Assembly: GCA_026398285.1 (NCBI GenBank)
Contig: JAPLTI010000120.1
Location: 1 to 18,235, forward strand
Length of the DNA: 18,235 nucleotides
Direction: 5' to 3'
From: Verrucomicrobiota bacterium
Lineage (GTDB): Bacteria > Verrucomicrobiota > Verrucomicrobiia > Chthoniobacterales > Terrimicrobiaceae
Shown here: one piece after another, positions 1 through 6,454 of the stretch
Numbering within the stretch: the first letter of the stretch is position 1
Layout of the letters: every line of letters starts with the position of its first letter
Notes under the pieces: model-generated
What the model was told of the DNA's origin: nothing
What the model saw: the letters and a program-made list of their open reading frames with translations, nothing else
Database searches by the model: none
Made by a program: the position numbers and the translations under genes

Positions 1-411
1 AAAGACCTCACCGCCCACACGGCGATCTTCGACGGCTTCAATCGTCACACCCGTTCTCACATCCAAGCCCTCCGCAAGAGCCCTCGCGAGACGGCTGTTG
101 CCCTTGGCATGAAAAAAACGCTCCTCGCTAGGTAGCTCCCGACCGGCCTCATCCAAAATCGGAGCCTGGATTTCCAACAAATCCTCGCCGCACGCCGACC
201 GAACCGCCTGCGAAAAATCCGAATCCCTCATCGTGAAATACTGCGCCCCATGATCCACCGAGTGTCCCTCCCAGCGCTTCGTCGCACACCGTCCGCCCAA
301 GCCGCGCGACTTGTCGAAAACCACCACCCGGCATCCCTCCTCCACCAACAAACGCGCCGCACCAATCCCAGCCATCCCGGCCCCGATCACAGCCACAGAT
401 TTTTGTTCCAT
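1..411 (-). CDS. FAD-dependent oxidoreductase, renalase/COG3380-like (N-terminal part, runs off the window)
   Basis: The 137 codons visible begin at the ATG at 411 and stay open to base 1, so the C-terminal part lies outside the window. Residues 6-20 form a classic Rossmann dinucleotide-binding strand-turn-helix (VAVIGAGMAGIGAAR), followed by an acidic residue after the second strand (VVVFDKS) and the RGLGGRCATKR segment. The later VDHGAQYFT motif is typical of the renalase-like/COG3380 family of NAD(P)/FAD-binding oxidoreductases. Members are flavoproteins of largely unproven substrate, so only the cofactor is predicted. No signal peptide is seen, so it is probably cytosolic. It lies 40 bases downstream of the PEP-CTERM gene on the same strand; co-transcription is possible but functional linkage is not obvious. 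Family assignment is good, specific function unknown. Confidence 0.85.
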   Translation of the reverse strand, partial: MEQKSVAVIGAGMAGIGAARLLVEEGCRVVVFDKSRGLGGRCATKRWEGHSVDHGAQYFTMRDSDFSQAVRSACGEDLLEIQAPILDEAGRELPSEERFFHAKGNSRLARALAEGLDVRTGVTIEAVEDRRVGGEVF

Positions 412-451
412 GGCCAAAAGCCTACCGGATCAAACCCAGCCTGGCGCGGAT

Positions 452-2353
452 TTAGTTGTGCCCGGATGAAGAGGCATCTTTGCGGCGCATGCGATAGAGA
501 AAAAATATGGCAGCTATGCCAACGAGAACCCAAGTGCCCGGCTCGGGAATGGCCGCCGTGGCAGCTGAAAGAACGCCATTAGACTCGCTGAAAGTGAAAT
601 CATACCCATTGCTCGAGGCCGTCCAGACTCCGGAACTGTTGGTCATGTTGCCGCTGAAAGAGCCAGTCAGGGCGATGCTGCTGAAAGTTCCTAGTTCCGA
701 GCTAAACACGAAGAGATTGTAACTCGACAGAGGCGTCGCTGTCGTGATGTTCAGCGTGACGTTGCCTCCATAAGTCAACGCGACACCCGTCGCATCGAGC
801 TTTCCAGCATTCGCTACATCGACATCGATCGTCAGAGGATTGTTGAGCGTGAAGCCGCCAGACTTCGCCTTCACATCAAAAGTCGCACCGGAAGCGATTT
901 TCAAAACCGAGCTACTGGCAATCGAACCTGTGGAACCGAGGGCCAGCGTGCCGTTGTTCACCGTTGTGGTGCCTGTGTAGGTGTTCGTGCCGTTGAGGGT
1001 AAGGGTTCCGGAGCCTGTTTTGGTCACGCCGCCTCCGGAGCTGCTGATAACGGCGGAGTAGGTGGTGTCTGCATTGTTCGAGCCAATGCTAATGGAATTT
1101 GCACCAATGTTGAGGTTATTCGACCCGGCGAGGCCACCGAGGTTGTAGGTATTGGTTCCGGCAACTGTGAATACCACACCCGACGAGCCGGAACTTCCAG
1201 TATTGAGCGTGCTGTTTTGAAGGGCATTAAGATTGCCGAGAGAAAGCGTGCCCGCTGAAACCATGGTAGTTCCGGAATGGGAACTGCCCCCCGTAAGTGC
1301 CAACTCGCCCGCACCAGCTTTGGTAAAGCTCCCGTTGCCTGCCGCCGCCCCTCCGCTAAGGGTTAGCGTGGTGAACATTCCTACTGAAATCGTGCTTGTC
1401 GTTCCATTCGTGAGGGTAAAATTGCGGTCAGTCGAGGCGCTGGTCCCGGTGTAGGATAGAGTGCCACCTCCCAGCACCAAATTGCTTGAGGCATTTGAGG
1501 AGGCTCCTAGATTGCTATTTAAACCTCCGTTCGCGACCGAACTAATGCTTAAAGTGCCAGCGGATACTGTGGTGCTACCGGTGTAGGTGTTGGTGCCGTT
1601 GAGGGTAAGGGTGCCTGCGCCGTTTTTGGTGATGCCACCTTTGTTCGTTGCATCGAAATCAGTTATGTTTGAACCAATAGTTGATATAGCGCCAGCGTTA
1701 AGAACGCTAATATTTCCTGAAGTAAAAAGCTTGAATGTAAGCGCTCCAGTGCCATTAGTAAAAGTCACATTTCCAGTCGTAGCATTGTTTGCAAAAGTCC
1801 AAGAGGTAGCGTTTGCTAGCACCGAGGCGCTTCCGTTTCCAGCGCCAAATGTGAGACTGCTTGCTGTTCCAGAACCATTTGTGATGGATGTCGTATTCGT
1901 CGAGTTGAAGCCCTGTTCAAAGGTTACTGAATTAGCGAAAAGATCGAAACCTGAGATTGTTGTATTTGTTGGCGAGATAGTTCCATTAGTAACCGCACCG
2001 GCAAAAAGGAAATTGTAGGTAAGATTGCGTCTGCCTGACGTAGATAAATCTACCTGTCCAGGTAAGATTGTATCATGCCACTTGCCAGTTGCGGTGCTAG
2101 TCCATGTGGTGGCGGACGAAAAGTTCCATCTTAGGGTATCCCCGTTGCTTTGCCCGAAAACTTGGCTTGTAAAGGCCGCAAGCACAAAAACCAGCACCCA
2201 AACCCATTTCCCCAACCGCCAAGCAGGCTCTGAAAATCTACCAGATTTAGTGCACTGGTTGAATCGATGCTCCCAGCCAGCAATATGTTGTTCAGTGTAT
2301 CCCTTGCGAGCATCAACTTCACCCGAGAGGTTCAGTGTCTTTGGATTGTTCAT
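452..2353 (-). CDS. PEP-CTERM surface protein with autotransporter-associated (PATR) repeats
   Basis: This is a 633-residue exported protein rich in Gly, Ser, Thr and Asn. At least three copies of the autotransporter-associated (PATR) repeat are visible, at about residues 240-275, 343-372 and 441-472, with cores such as TKNGAGTLTLNGTNTYTG followed by a TTVSAGTLSI-type strand. These repeats predict a right-handed beta-helix. The C terminus is a textbook PEP-CTERM sorting signal: Pro-Glu-Pro at about 603, a hydrophobic helix (WVLVGIAAIFFLY), then RMRRK. That implies export, cleavage by an exosortase and release or attachment at the surface. There is no C-terminal beta-barrel. The start is uncertain. 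ATG 2353 puts the hydrophobic signal (VWVLVFVLAAF) at residues 51-62, unusually deep; TTG at 2215 would give a normal signal peptide, and TTG 2398 a longer protein. The domain call is firm, the ligand or role unknown. Confidence 0.85.
   Translation of the reverse strand: MNNPKTLNLSGEVDARKGYTEQHIAGWEHRFNQCTKSGRFSEPAWRLGKWVWVLVFVLAAFTSQVFGQSNGDTLRWNFSSATTWTSTATGKWHDTILPGQVDLSTSGRRNLTYNFLFAGAVTNGTISPTNTTISGFDLFANSVTFEQGFNSTNTTSITNGSGTASSLTFGAGNGSASVLANATSWTFANNATTGNVTFTNGTGALTFKLFTSGNISVLNAGAISTIGSNITDFDATNKGGITKNGAGTLTLNGTNTYTGSTTVSAGTLSISSVANGGLNSNLGASSNASSNLVLGGGTLSYTGTSASTDRNFTLTNGTTSTISVGMFTTLTLSGGAAAGNGSFTKAGAGELALTGGSSHSGTTMVSAGTLSLGNLNALQNSTLNTGSSGSSGVVFTVAGTNTYNLGGLAGSNNLNIGANSISIGSNNADTTYSAVISSSGGGVTKTGSGTLTLNGTNTYTGTTTVNNGTLALGSTGSIASSSVLKIASGATFDVKAKSGGFTLNNPLTIDVDVANAGKLDATGVALTYGGNVTLNITTATPLSSYNLFVFSSELGTFSSIALTGSFSGNMTNSSGVWTASSNGYDFTFSESNGVLSAATAAIPEPGTWVLVGIAAIFFLYRMRRKDASSSGHN
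975..1006. repeat. 32-bp internal direct repeat, copy A
   Basis: This segment matches 1581-1612 at 31 of 32 bases by eye; the single difference is C versus G at the 12th base. It encodes the LTLNGTNTYTG core of the third PATR repeat in the PEP-CTERM gene. The near-identity at DNA level, including synonymous positions, suggests recent duplication or gene conversion rather than only protein-level selection. Confidence 0.85.
1581..1612. repeat. 32-bp internal direct repeat, copy B
   Basis: Partner of the copy at 975-1006, encoding the same core of the first PATR repeat. Similarity continues more loosely on both sides (the TKxGxGT part of the repeat), so the duplicated unit is longer than the near-identical block. 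Confidence 0.85.
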
Positions 2354-2373
2354 GGCGGTTTTTGTTTGGGAAT

Positions 2374-2388
2374 GGATTGCTGCAATCC
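2374..2388. promoter_or_regulatory. 15-bp perfect inverted repeat in the leader of the PEP-CTERM gene
   Basis: GGATTGC-T-GCAATCC is a perfect 7-bp inverted repeat around one base, located 21 bases upstream of the ATG at 2353 within the divergent spacer to the CYTH-like gene. With a 1-base centre it fits an operator for a dimeric regulator better than an RNA hairpin. If translation starts at TTG 2398 it would be coding, so its regulatory role is only a suggestion. Confidence 0.35.
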
Positions 2389-2516
2389 TTCCCACCAAAC
2401 CCTTCTGAAAAATAAATTTTATGTGACACTTTCGTAACTAACTCGGCTACCAACTCGCTGCTCGCGCAATGAAAAGCTTTTTGCCATAGGGAAGCGACTG
2501 TGCCTTGATAGGCGAC

Positions 2517-3389
2517 ATGTCGAAGCACGAAATCGAAAACACCCCGCAGGATCGGATTCAGTATCGCGAGTATAAAATCATTTTGCAGGCGCAGCATTTC
2601 ACTTCGCCACAGGCTTTCGTGGATTTCTGGAGCATCGTGAGGGCGACGGCGAAGAAGTTTGATGTGAAGGTGAAGGAGGCTGAGAACGCCTTTGAGAGCA
2701 ATGTGAGGGAGGTTCTCTTCTACGACACGGAAGATTTTGCGCTTTATAAAAACCATTTCATCCTGCGCTTGCGCACGCACTACAAGGGCGGTTGGCCGCA
2801 GGGAATTCCAGAGCTGACATTCAAATTCCGGCATCCGGATTTTAAAGAGGCGGCGGCGGTGGATGTGCGACCGGCGACTTCGGGGGGCATCGCGAAGATC
2901 AAATTCAAAGAGGAGCTTCTGCCGCTGCGGGAGACGCTCGGCGGTGCGCGTTCTATTTTTTCACACAATTGCGTGCTGGCGAAGCCGCGCGAGGGTTTGG
3001 AAGTCGCGGTGAAGGATCTGGCCGGAGCGTTTCCAGCGATCCACCAGGTGGGTGCGGACCATGAGACTCCGCTCCGGCTTGTCAACGACATGGCGGTGGA
3101 AGAGGTGCAGGTCGATGTGGGCGAGTTGCACTTCGGTGGAGGCTTCAATGGCAAAACAACAATCGCCGTGTGGCGCACACGCAAATACGAGCGAGCCTTC
3201 TGCGGCGAATTCGCCTTCCAGTGCCGCTTTGACAGCGAAGATGAAATCCACAAGTCGAGCCTGAAGCGGGCGGAGAATTTCTACAAAACGCTCCAACTCG
3301 ACGCCCACGAGTGGGTCTCGCTCGGCACGACCAAGACAGCGCTTGTTTACCAACTCGGACAATCTCCCCATGCCACCCGCAGCGAGTAA
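2517..3389 (+). CDS. CYTH-like (triphosphate tunnel fold) domain protein, function unknown
   Basis: A 290-residue soluble protein with no signal peptide or membrane segment. Its N-terminal half has the layout of a CYTH/triphosphate tunnel metalloenzyme domain: a first strand YREYKIIL (14-23) in the position of the usual ExExK strand, then LFYDTEDFALYKNHFILRLR (67-86), which matches the family's YxDTxDxxLxxxxxxLRxR pattern, and ELTFKFR (99-105) as the next basic strand. The canonical ExExK motif is degenerate, so triphosphatase activity is uncertain. The ATG at 2517 is preferred over the in-frame TTG at 2505; neither has a convincing ribosome binding site. The end overlaps the first chrA gene by 20 bases, so all three genes are probably one transcript. 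Fold assignment is by motif only. Confidence 0.6.
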   Translation: MSKHEIENTPQDRIQYREYKIILQAQHFTSPQAFVDFWSIVRATAKKFDVKVKEAENAFESNVREVLFYDTEDFALYKNHFILRLRTHYKGGWPQGIPELTFKFRHPDFKEAAAVDVRPATSGGIAKIKFKEELLPLRETLGGARSIFSHNCVLAKPREGLEVAVKDLAGAFPAIHQVGADHETPLRLVNDMAVEEVQVDVGELHFGGGFNGKTTIAVWRTRKYERAFCGEFAFQCRFDSEDEIHKSSLKRAENFYKTLQLDAHEWVSLGTTKTALVYQLGQSPHATRSE

Positions 3390-3933
3390 ACAACCCGGCG
3401 TGCCGGAGATTTTCCGCGTGTTCGCTAAGATCGGCATCACCAGCTTTGGCGGCGGTCTCGTCGCCTACCTGCGCGATGCGCTGGTGACTGATCAAAAGTG
3501 GATGGATGAGGAGGAATTCCTAGCCGCCCTGGAAATCGGCCAGACACTACCAGGGCTGAACTCCGTGAATGTGGCGATCATTGCCGGCAGGAAGCTGGCC
3601 GGGCCGCGCGGAGCCATCGCTGCTGCGGCAGGGCTCATTCTTCCTGGCGTGCTGCTTTTGTTGGTATTGGGAATTTTGTATGACCGCTTTCGCCACAATC
3701 CGAATGTCGCCGCCGCGCTGGCGGGAGTCGCCGCAGCCGCTGTGGGACTACTTCTTCAGGTCACTCTCAAGATCGGCGCCAAGCAATTCCTAAACCTCCG
3801 CGACCTGTGTTTCGTCTTGGGCACCTTTTATCTCGTGGCCTTCCACCATGTGTCCCTGCCAGTGGTACTTTTTCTCATCGCTCCAATCGCGATCATTCTC
3901 TGCCGCCCGAGATCAGCGAAGCCAAACCCATGA
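3370..3933 (+). CDS. chrA: Chromate transporter, half-size ChrA subunit 1
   Basis: A 187-residue membrane protein covering a single CHR domain. Visible landmarks are the amphipathic start FRVFAKIGITSFGGGLVAYL with the FGGG motif (26-29), the EIGQTLPGLNSVNVAIIAG segment (55-73), which corresponds to the family's conserved GQ-(x)-PGP-(x)-N region with Leu in place of the final Pro, and several hydrophobic helices (86-104, 113-131, 147-180). Classical ChrA proteins carry two CHR domains of about 200 residues each in one chain; short forms are encoded as adjacent pairs that act together. The start at ATG 3370 gives a normal length; a TTG at 3343 is in frame. Known members export chromate and are often coupled to sulfate stress, but the ion is not shown by sequence. 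Its stop overlaps the next start as ATGA. Confidence 0.9.
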   Translation: MPPAASKQPGVPEIFRVFAKIGITSFGGGLVAYLRDALVTDQKWMDEEEFLAALEIGQTLPGLNSVNVAIIAGRKLAGPRGAIAAAAGLILPGVLLLLVLGILYDRFRHNPNVAAALAGVAAAAVGLLLQVTLKIGAKQFLNLRDLCFVLGTFYLVAFHHVSLPVVLFLIAPIAIILCRPRSAKPNP

Positions 3934-4481
3934 GCGACCTTGTTAAAATCCTGAATGTCTTCTGCCTCCTCTCGCTGCTCGCCGTAGGAGGCGGTAGCGC
4001 CGTGCTGCCGCAGATGGAACATGAGACCGTCACTCTTCACCACTGGGTCACCGGCGACCAATTCGCCACGATTTACAGTCTGGGCCAGATGGCTCCTGGC
4101 CCGAACATGTCGATGGTCGCCCTCATCGGCTGGCAGGCCGCCGGCGCCGCAGGCCTCATTATTGCGCTCGTGGCATTCTACCTGCCCTCGAGCTTTCTGA
4201 CCTACGGCTGCAGCTATATTTGGGATCATTTCAAGGAAAACCCCTGGCGTGCTTCGGTGCAACAAGGCATGGCCCCGATCACCATCGGACTCATGCTGGC
4301 AGGCGTCCACGCAGTCGGCAAAACGGCCTGCATCAACCCCAACCACAGCCTCCACTTCAATACCATCACCTGCATTACCGCTCTTGCTGTAACAGGAATT
4401 CTCTTCGCCAAACACATCAACCCTGCCCTGCTGATGCTCCTCGGCGGTATCGCAGGATGGTTTTTGTTGAGGGGACACTGA
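3930..4481 (+). CDS. chrA: Chromate transporter, half-size ChrA subunit 2
   Basis: A 183-residue membrane protein forming the second CHR half. It begins MSDLVKILNVF, continues into LLAVGGGSAVLPQME (the second-half counterpart of the FGGG motif), and has YSLGQMAPGPNMSMVALIG, a clear GQ-x-x-PGPN motif. Three to four hydrophobic helices follow, ending in a short basic tail. ATG at 3930 overlaps the stop of the upstream subunit as ATGA, which strongly supports this start, translational coupling and equal production of the two halves. The pair most likely assembles in the inner membrane as a heteromer of the two inverted halves (known for paired short ChrA proteins, inferred here). No chrB-type regulator is visible. 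The in-frame frame open from 3807 is only upstream read-through. Confidence 0.9.
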   Translation: MSDLVKILNVFCLLSLLAVGGGSAVLPQMEHETVTLHHWVTGDQFATIYSLGQMAPGPNMSMVALIGWQAAGAAGLIIALVAFYLPSSFLTYGCSYIWDHFKENPWRASVQQGMAPITIGLMLAGVHAVGKTACINPNHSLHFNTITCITALAVTGILFAKHINPALLMLLGGIAGWFLLRGH

Positions 4482-4609
4482 GTTCCCGGCGCGGCGGCGA
4501 CAGAAAAAATGGGGCGTGCGGACACGATATTCCCATGTCATGCCGAAGCAGCAAAGCGCTTCTGCGATTGACCAAAACAAAGGATTTTATCCGCCCTCTT
4601 TCCCGGCGC

Positions 4610-4682
4610 TCATAGAGACGCCGCTACAGCGCCCGCGCGTCAGCGCGCAGTCCTTGGAGGGTCGACCTCCGGCTTGACCCAA
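4610..4682. repeat. Hairpin-rich, REP-like intergenic element
   Basis: Several short stems crowd together: CGCGC (4634-4638) with GCGCG (4643-4647); GGAGG (4656-4660) with CCTCC (4666-4670); and an overlapping alternative GGGTC (4659-4663) with GACCC (4676-4680). Just upstream is TAGAGACGCCGCTACAGC. From memory, similar GACGCCGCTAC and GGAGGGTCGACCTCC words recur between genes in Verrucomicrobiota, so I suspect a dispersed intergenic repeat. Only one copy is present in this window, so the repeat nature cannot be shown here. Confidence 0.35.
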
Positions 4683-4867
4683 ACATTCCCTCGGAGGCCA
4701 CCGAATGCCCCCGGGCACCACCCCGCCAAACAAAGACTGTAGCCACGAAAGGCTCAAGGCGCAGCCGTAGGATTAGAGCACCGGACTCTACAGGCTCGGC
4801 GCGATCCGCAACCGGGAGGAATACTGGATGCCTCGATGAACGAGTTGGAGGTGGCAGCAAAATAAAA

Positions 4868-4939
4868 AACAACCCGGCCGTCCCAAGCTCACTCCCTCCC
4901 CCAAGTTTGTGAGCTTACCCTCCCTACGGCCGGGTTGTT
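4868..4939 (-). terminator. Nested inverted repeat; intrinsic terminator best read on the minus strand
   Basis: The outer arms AACAACCCGGCCGT (4868-4881) and ACGGCCGGGTTGTT (4926-4939) are a perfect 14-bp inverted repeat. Inside them, AAGCTCAC (4885-4892) and GTGAGCTT (4909-4916) form a second perfect 8-bp stem around a 16-base loop. Read on the minus strand, the outer stem is followed at once by TTTTTTATTTT, a good U-tract, so this is a strong minus-strand terminator. On the plus strand the stem is followed only by CTTTGATG, so termination of the chrA transcript is possible but weaker. No minus-strand gene of normal size lies upstream, so it may end a small RNA. The long spacing between arms is unusual for a plain terminator. 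Confidence 0.65.
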
Positions 4940-5160
4940 CTTTGATGCCTAATTAAGCAACCCCCATGCCAAGTCTCCGCCAAGCGCGAAAATCCCACTC
5001 ACCAAGCGCAGTCATTTTCCAACAAGTAGCTTCTCTTCAATTTTTTGAATTCTGTAAATTCTGTCTAAAAATCTCCGTTAGACTCAAAATCGGAAAAGCA
5101 ACATACTGGCGAAAAAGCTCCACTTCACTCGGTGGATGGTAAAAATCGCGCACTGATCCA

Positions 5161-5586
5161 ATGTCCATCTTTTCCCGAGTGCTCGATTTCACCCTGAACC
5201 GCCCTGCCGTGCCGACGATCCTTTTTGGATTCTGGCTCGTGATACTTTATCAGGTCTCGAACAGCGTGCCGACGGAGATGCCTAAGATGCTGGTTCCGCA
5301 GCAGGACAAAATCCTGCACTTCGTCTTTTTCTTGGGAGGAGCGACAGCTCTGGCCGCCTCCCTGCGTCTGCTCGCCAAGTTGCAGGGCATCCGTTTACTC
5401 TTGGCCGTCGCGGCAGTGATGGGACTTCTCGGGGCGCTCGACGAATACAATCAGCAATTCATTCCGGGGCGCTCCGGGCTGAGCCTTGAGGATTGGATCG
5501 CAGACATGAGCGGCGCTGTCGCTGGAGTGGGACTGCTTCGCCTCCTCGTTGCGAAACTCCAGACGGAAGAAATCAAAGAAGCCTGA
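5161..5586 (+). CDS. VanZ-family membrane protein
   Basis: A 141-residue integral membrane protein with about four hydrophobic segments (17-34, 53-72, 77-93, 115-131). It carries the conserved polar residues of the VanZ-like family: QDKILHFVFF (Asp49, Lys50, His53) at the start of helix 2, DEYNQQFIPGR (Asp94, Glu95, Gln98, Arg104) after helix 3, and LEDWIADMSGA (Asp111, Asp115) leading into helix 4. VanZ itself gives low-level teicoplanin resistance in the enterococcal van cluster; most relatives are small housekeeping membrane proteins of unknown biochemical role, and nothing nearby suggests glycopeptide resistance. There is no clear ribosome binding site before ATG 5161. It converges with folE2, the two stop codons lying only 3 bases apart. 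Confidence 0.85.
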   Translation: MSIFSRVLDFTLNRPAVPTILFGFWLVILYQVSNSVPTEMPKMLVPQQDKILHFVFFLGGATALAASLRLLAKLQGIRLLLAVAAVMGLLGALDEYNQQFIPGRSGLSLEDWIADMSGAVAGVGLLRLLVAKLQTEEIKEA

Positions 5587-5589
5587 GAG

Positions 5590-6366
5590 TCAGACGCCTT
5601 TTTTCTCGATAAGCGCGTAGGCGCTGTGATTGTGGATCGACTCGAAGTTCTCCACCTCCACTCGATACCAGAGGATATTCTGATCAGCCTCGCAACGAAC
5701 GGCGACATTCCTAACCAAGTCTTCGACGAAAACCGGGTTCTCATAGGCCTGTTCGGTGACATGTTTTTCATCTGGCCGCTTCAGCAGGCTGAACAACTCG
5801 GCGCTGGCGGACTCCTCGGCGAGGCGCACCATGTCTTCGATCCACATCGGCTTTTTGCAGCGCACGGAAAGCGTCACATGCCCGCGCTGGTTGTGGGCGC
5901 CCGCAGCGCTGATCGCCTTCGAGCACGGGCACAGGGTGGTGACAGGAACGATGGTGGTGACAACAAAATCCATCTCGCCGTTTTCGAGGGTCGCGCTGAA
6001 GCGGACCGTGTAATCCATCAAGCCGACCGCTCCGCTCACGGGCGCTTTTTTGCCCAGAAAAAATGGAAACTCAATTTCGAGATGCGCGCAGCTGCTCTCG
6101 AGCCGCCGACACATTTGCTCGAGGATGTCGCGGATGTTTTCCACATGGATCACGGGACCATGTTCCGAGAGAACCTCGATGAATCGGCTCATGTGGGTGC
6201 CCTTGAAGTGGTGCGGCAGGTCAACCGTGAGCTGAATGTTTGCGACAGTGCTTTGAACAGAGTGCTCCTTGTCGCGGACCTGCAGCGGGTAGCGCAGAGA
6301 CTTCACTCCCACTCGATCGATAGGCATGCGCCGCTCGTCGCGCTCGTTTTGGGTATCCTTCAACAT
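5590..6366 (-). CDS. folE2: GTP cyclohydrolase FolE2 (type IB)
   Basis: This 258-residue enzyme converts GTP to 7,8-dihydroneopterin triphosphate, the first step of folate and queuosine precursor synthesis, in the cytoplasm. Family landmarks are MPIDRVGVKSLRYPLQV near the N terminus, HFKGTHMSRF (53-62), the metal-site segment TTLCPCSKAIS (143-153, with Cys146 and Cys148), AHNQRGHVTL (157-166) and EKHVTEQAYENPVFVEDLVR (200-219). Length is normal for FolE2. In several bacteria FolE2 replaces the zinc-requiring FolE under zinc limitation, but no folE or Zur site is visible here, so it may be the only GTP cyclohydrolase. The frame is open far upstream to 6930 on the minus strand, but that part is antisense to the SDR gene; ATG 6366 fits homology. 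A 5-codon upstream frame overlaps this start. Confidence 0.95.
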   Translation of the reverse strand: MLKDTQNERDERRMPIDRVGVKSLRYPLQVRDKEHSVQSTVANIQLTVDLPHHFKGTHMSRFIEVLSEHGPVIHVENIRDILEQMCRRLESSCAHLEIEFPFFLGKKAPVSGAVGLMDYTVRFSATLENGEMDFVVTTIVPVTTLCPCSKAISAAGAHNQRGHVTLSVRCKKPMWIEDMVRLAEESASAELFSLLKRPDEKHVTEQAYENPVFVEDLVRNVAVRCEADQNILWYRVEVENFESIHNHSAYALIEKKGV

Positions 6367-6377
6367 GAGTGAGTCAT
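6360..6377 (-). promoter_or_regulatory. Five-codon upstream frame overlapping the folE2 start
   Basis: On the minus strand AGAGGT is followed after four A's by ATG ACT CAC TCA TGT TGA (MTHSC). The folE2 ATG (6366-6364) lies inside this mini-frame, out of phase, and the mini-frame stops 4 bases past it. The mini-frame has a much better Shine-Dalgarno spacing than folE2 itself, so ribosomes may load here and restart at folE2 (termination-reinitiation), or the site may simply be a distant Shine-Dalgarno for folE2. Purely a sequence observation. Confidence 0.3.
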
Positions 6378-6454
6378 TTTTACCTCTGCCAGCGCTAGTC
6401 CAAGTCAAAAAAAATCGTGCGGGCGCAGGCGGGTTTGTTTTTAGTGGCCGATAT

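Larger units (their letters stand above)
4482..5160. other. 679-base gene-free spacer
   Basis: No convincing protein gene is seen here. Its left half (about 4610-4860) is GC-rich and full of short hairpins, described separately. Around 4868-4939 is a strong nested inverted repeat. The right part (5036-5110) turns A/T-rich, with a short tandem repeat (AATTCTGT at 5048-5055 and 5057-5064) and a weak promoter-like pair TTGAAT (5045-5050) and TAAAAA (5066-5071) at 15-base spacing. That pair could drive the VanZ-family gene at 5161. Frames on the minus strand over 4624-4872 have no recognisable protein character. The sharp change in composition within the spacer suggests separate origins for its two halves. 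Confidence 0.6.

Noticed and set aside
1..411. Apparent frameshift in the FAD oxidoreductase near 210-230 on a first reading
   Set aside because: Recounting the run of five A's on the plus strand restores one continuous frame from 411 to 1.
4624..4872. 82-codon minus-strand frame in the spacer
   Set aside because: Low-complexity Arg-rich translation across hairpins and into the terminator stem; no sign of coding selection.
4482..5160. tRNA, tmRNA, SRP RNA or RNase P RNA in the spacer
   Set aside because: None of the conserved words of these RNAs (T-loop, GGAAGCAGCC-type SRP loop, RNase P core) could be found.
5583..5605. Terminator between VanZ gene and folE2
   Set aside because: Only CTGA-GAG-TCAG, a 4-bp stem, precedes the T-run; too weak to call.
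5626..6372. 248-codon plus-strand frame opposite folE2
   Set aside because: Shadow of folE2, no family features, and no ribosome binding site.
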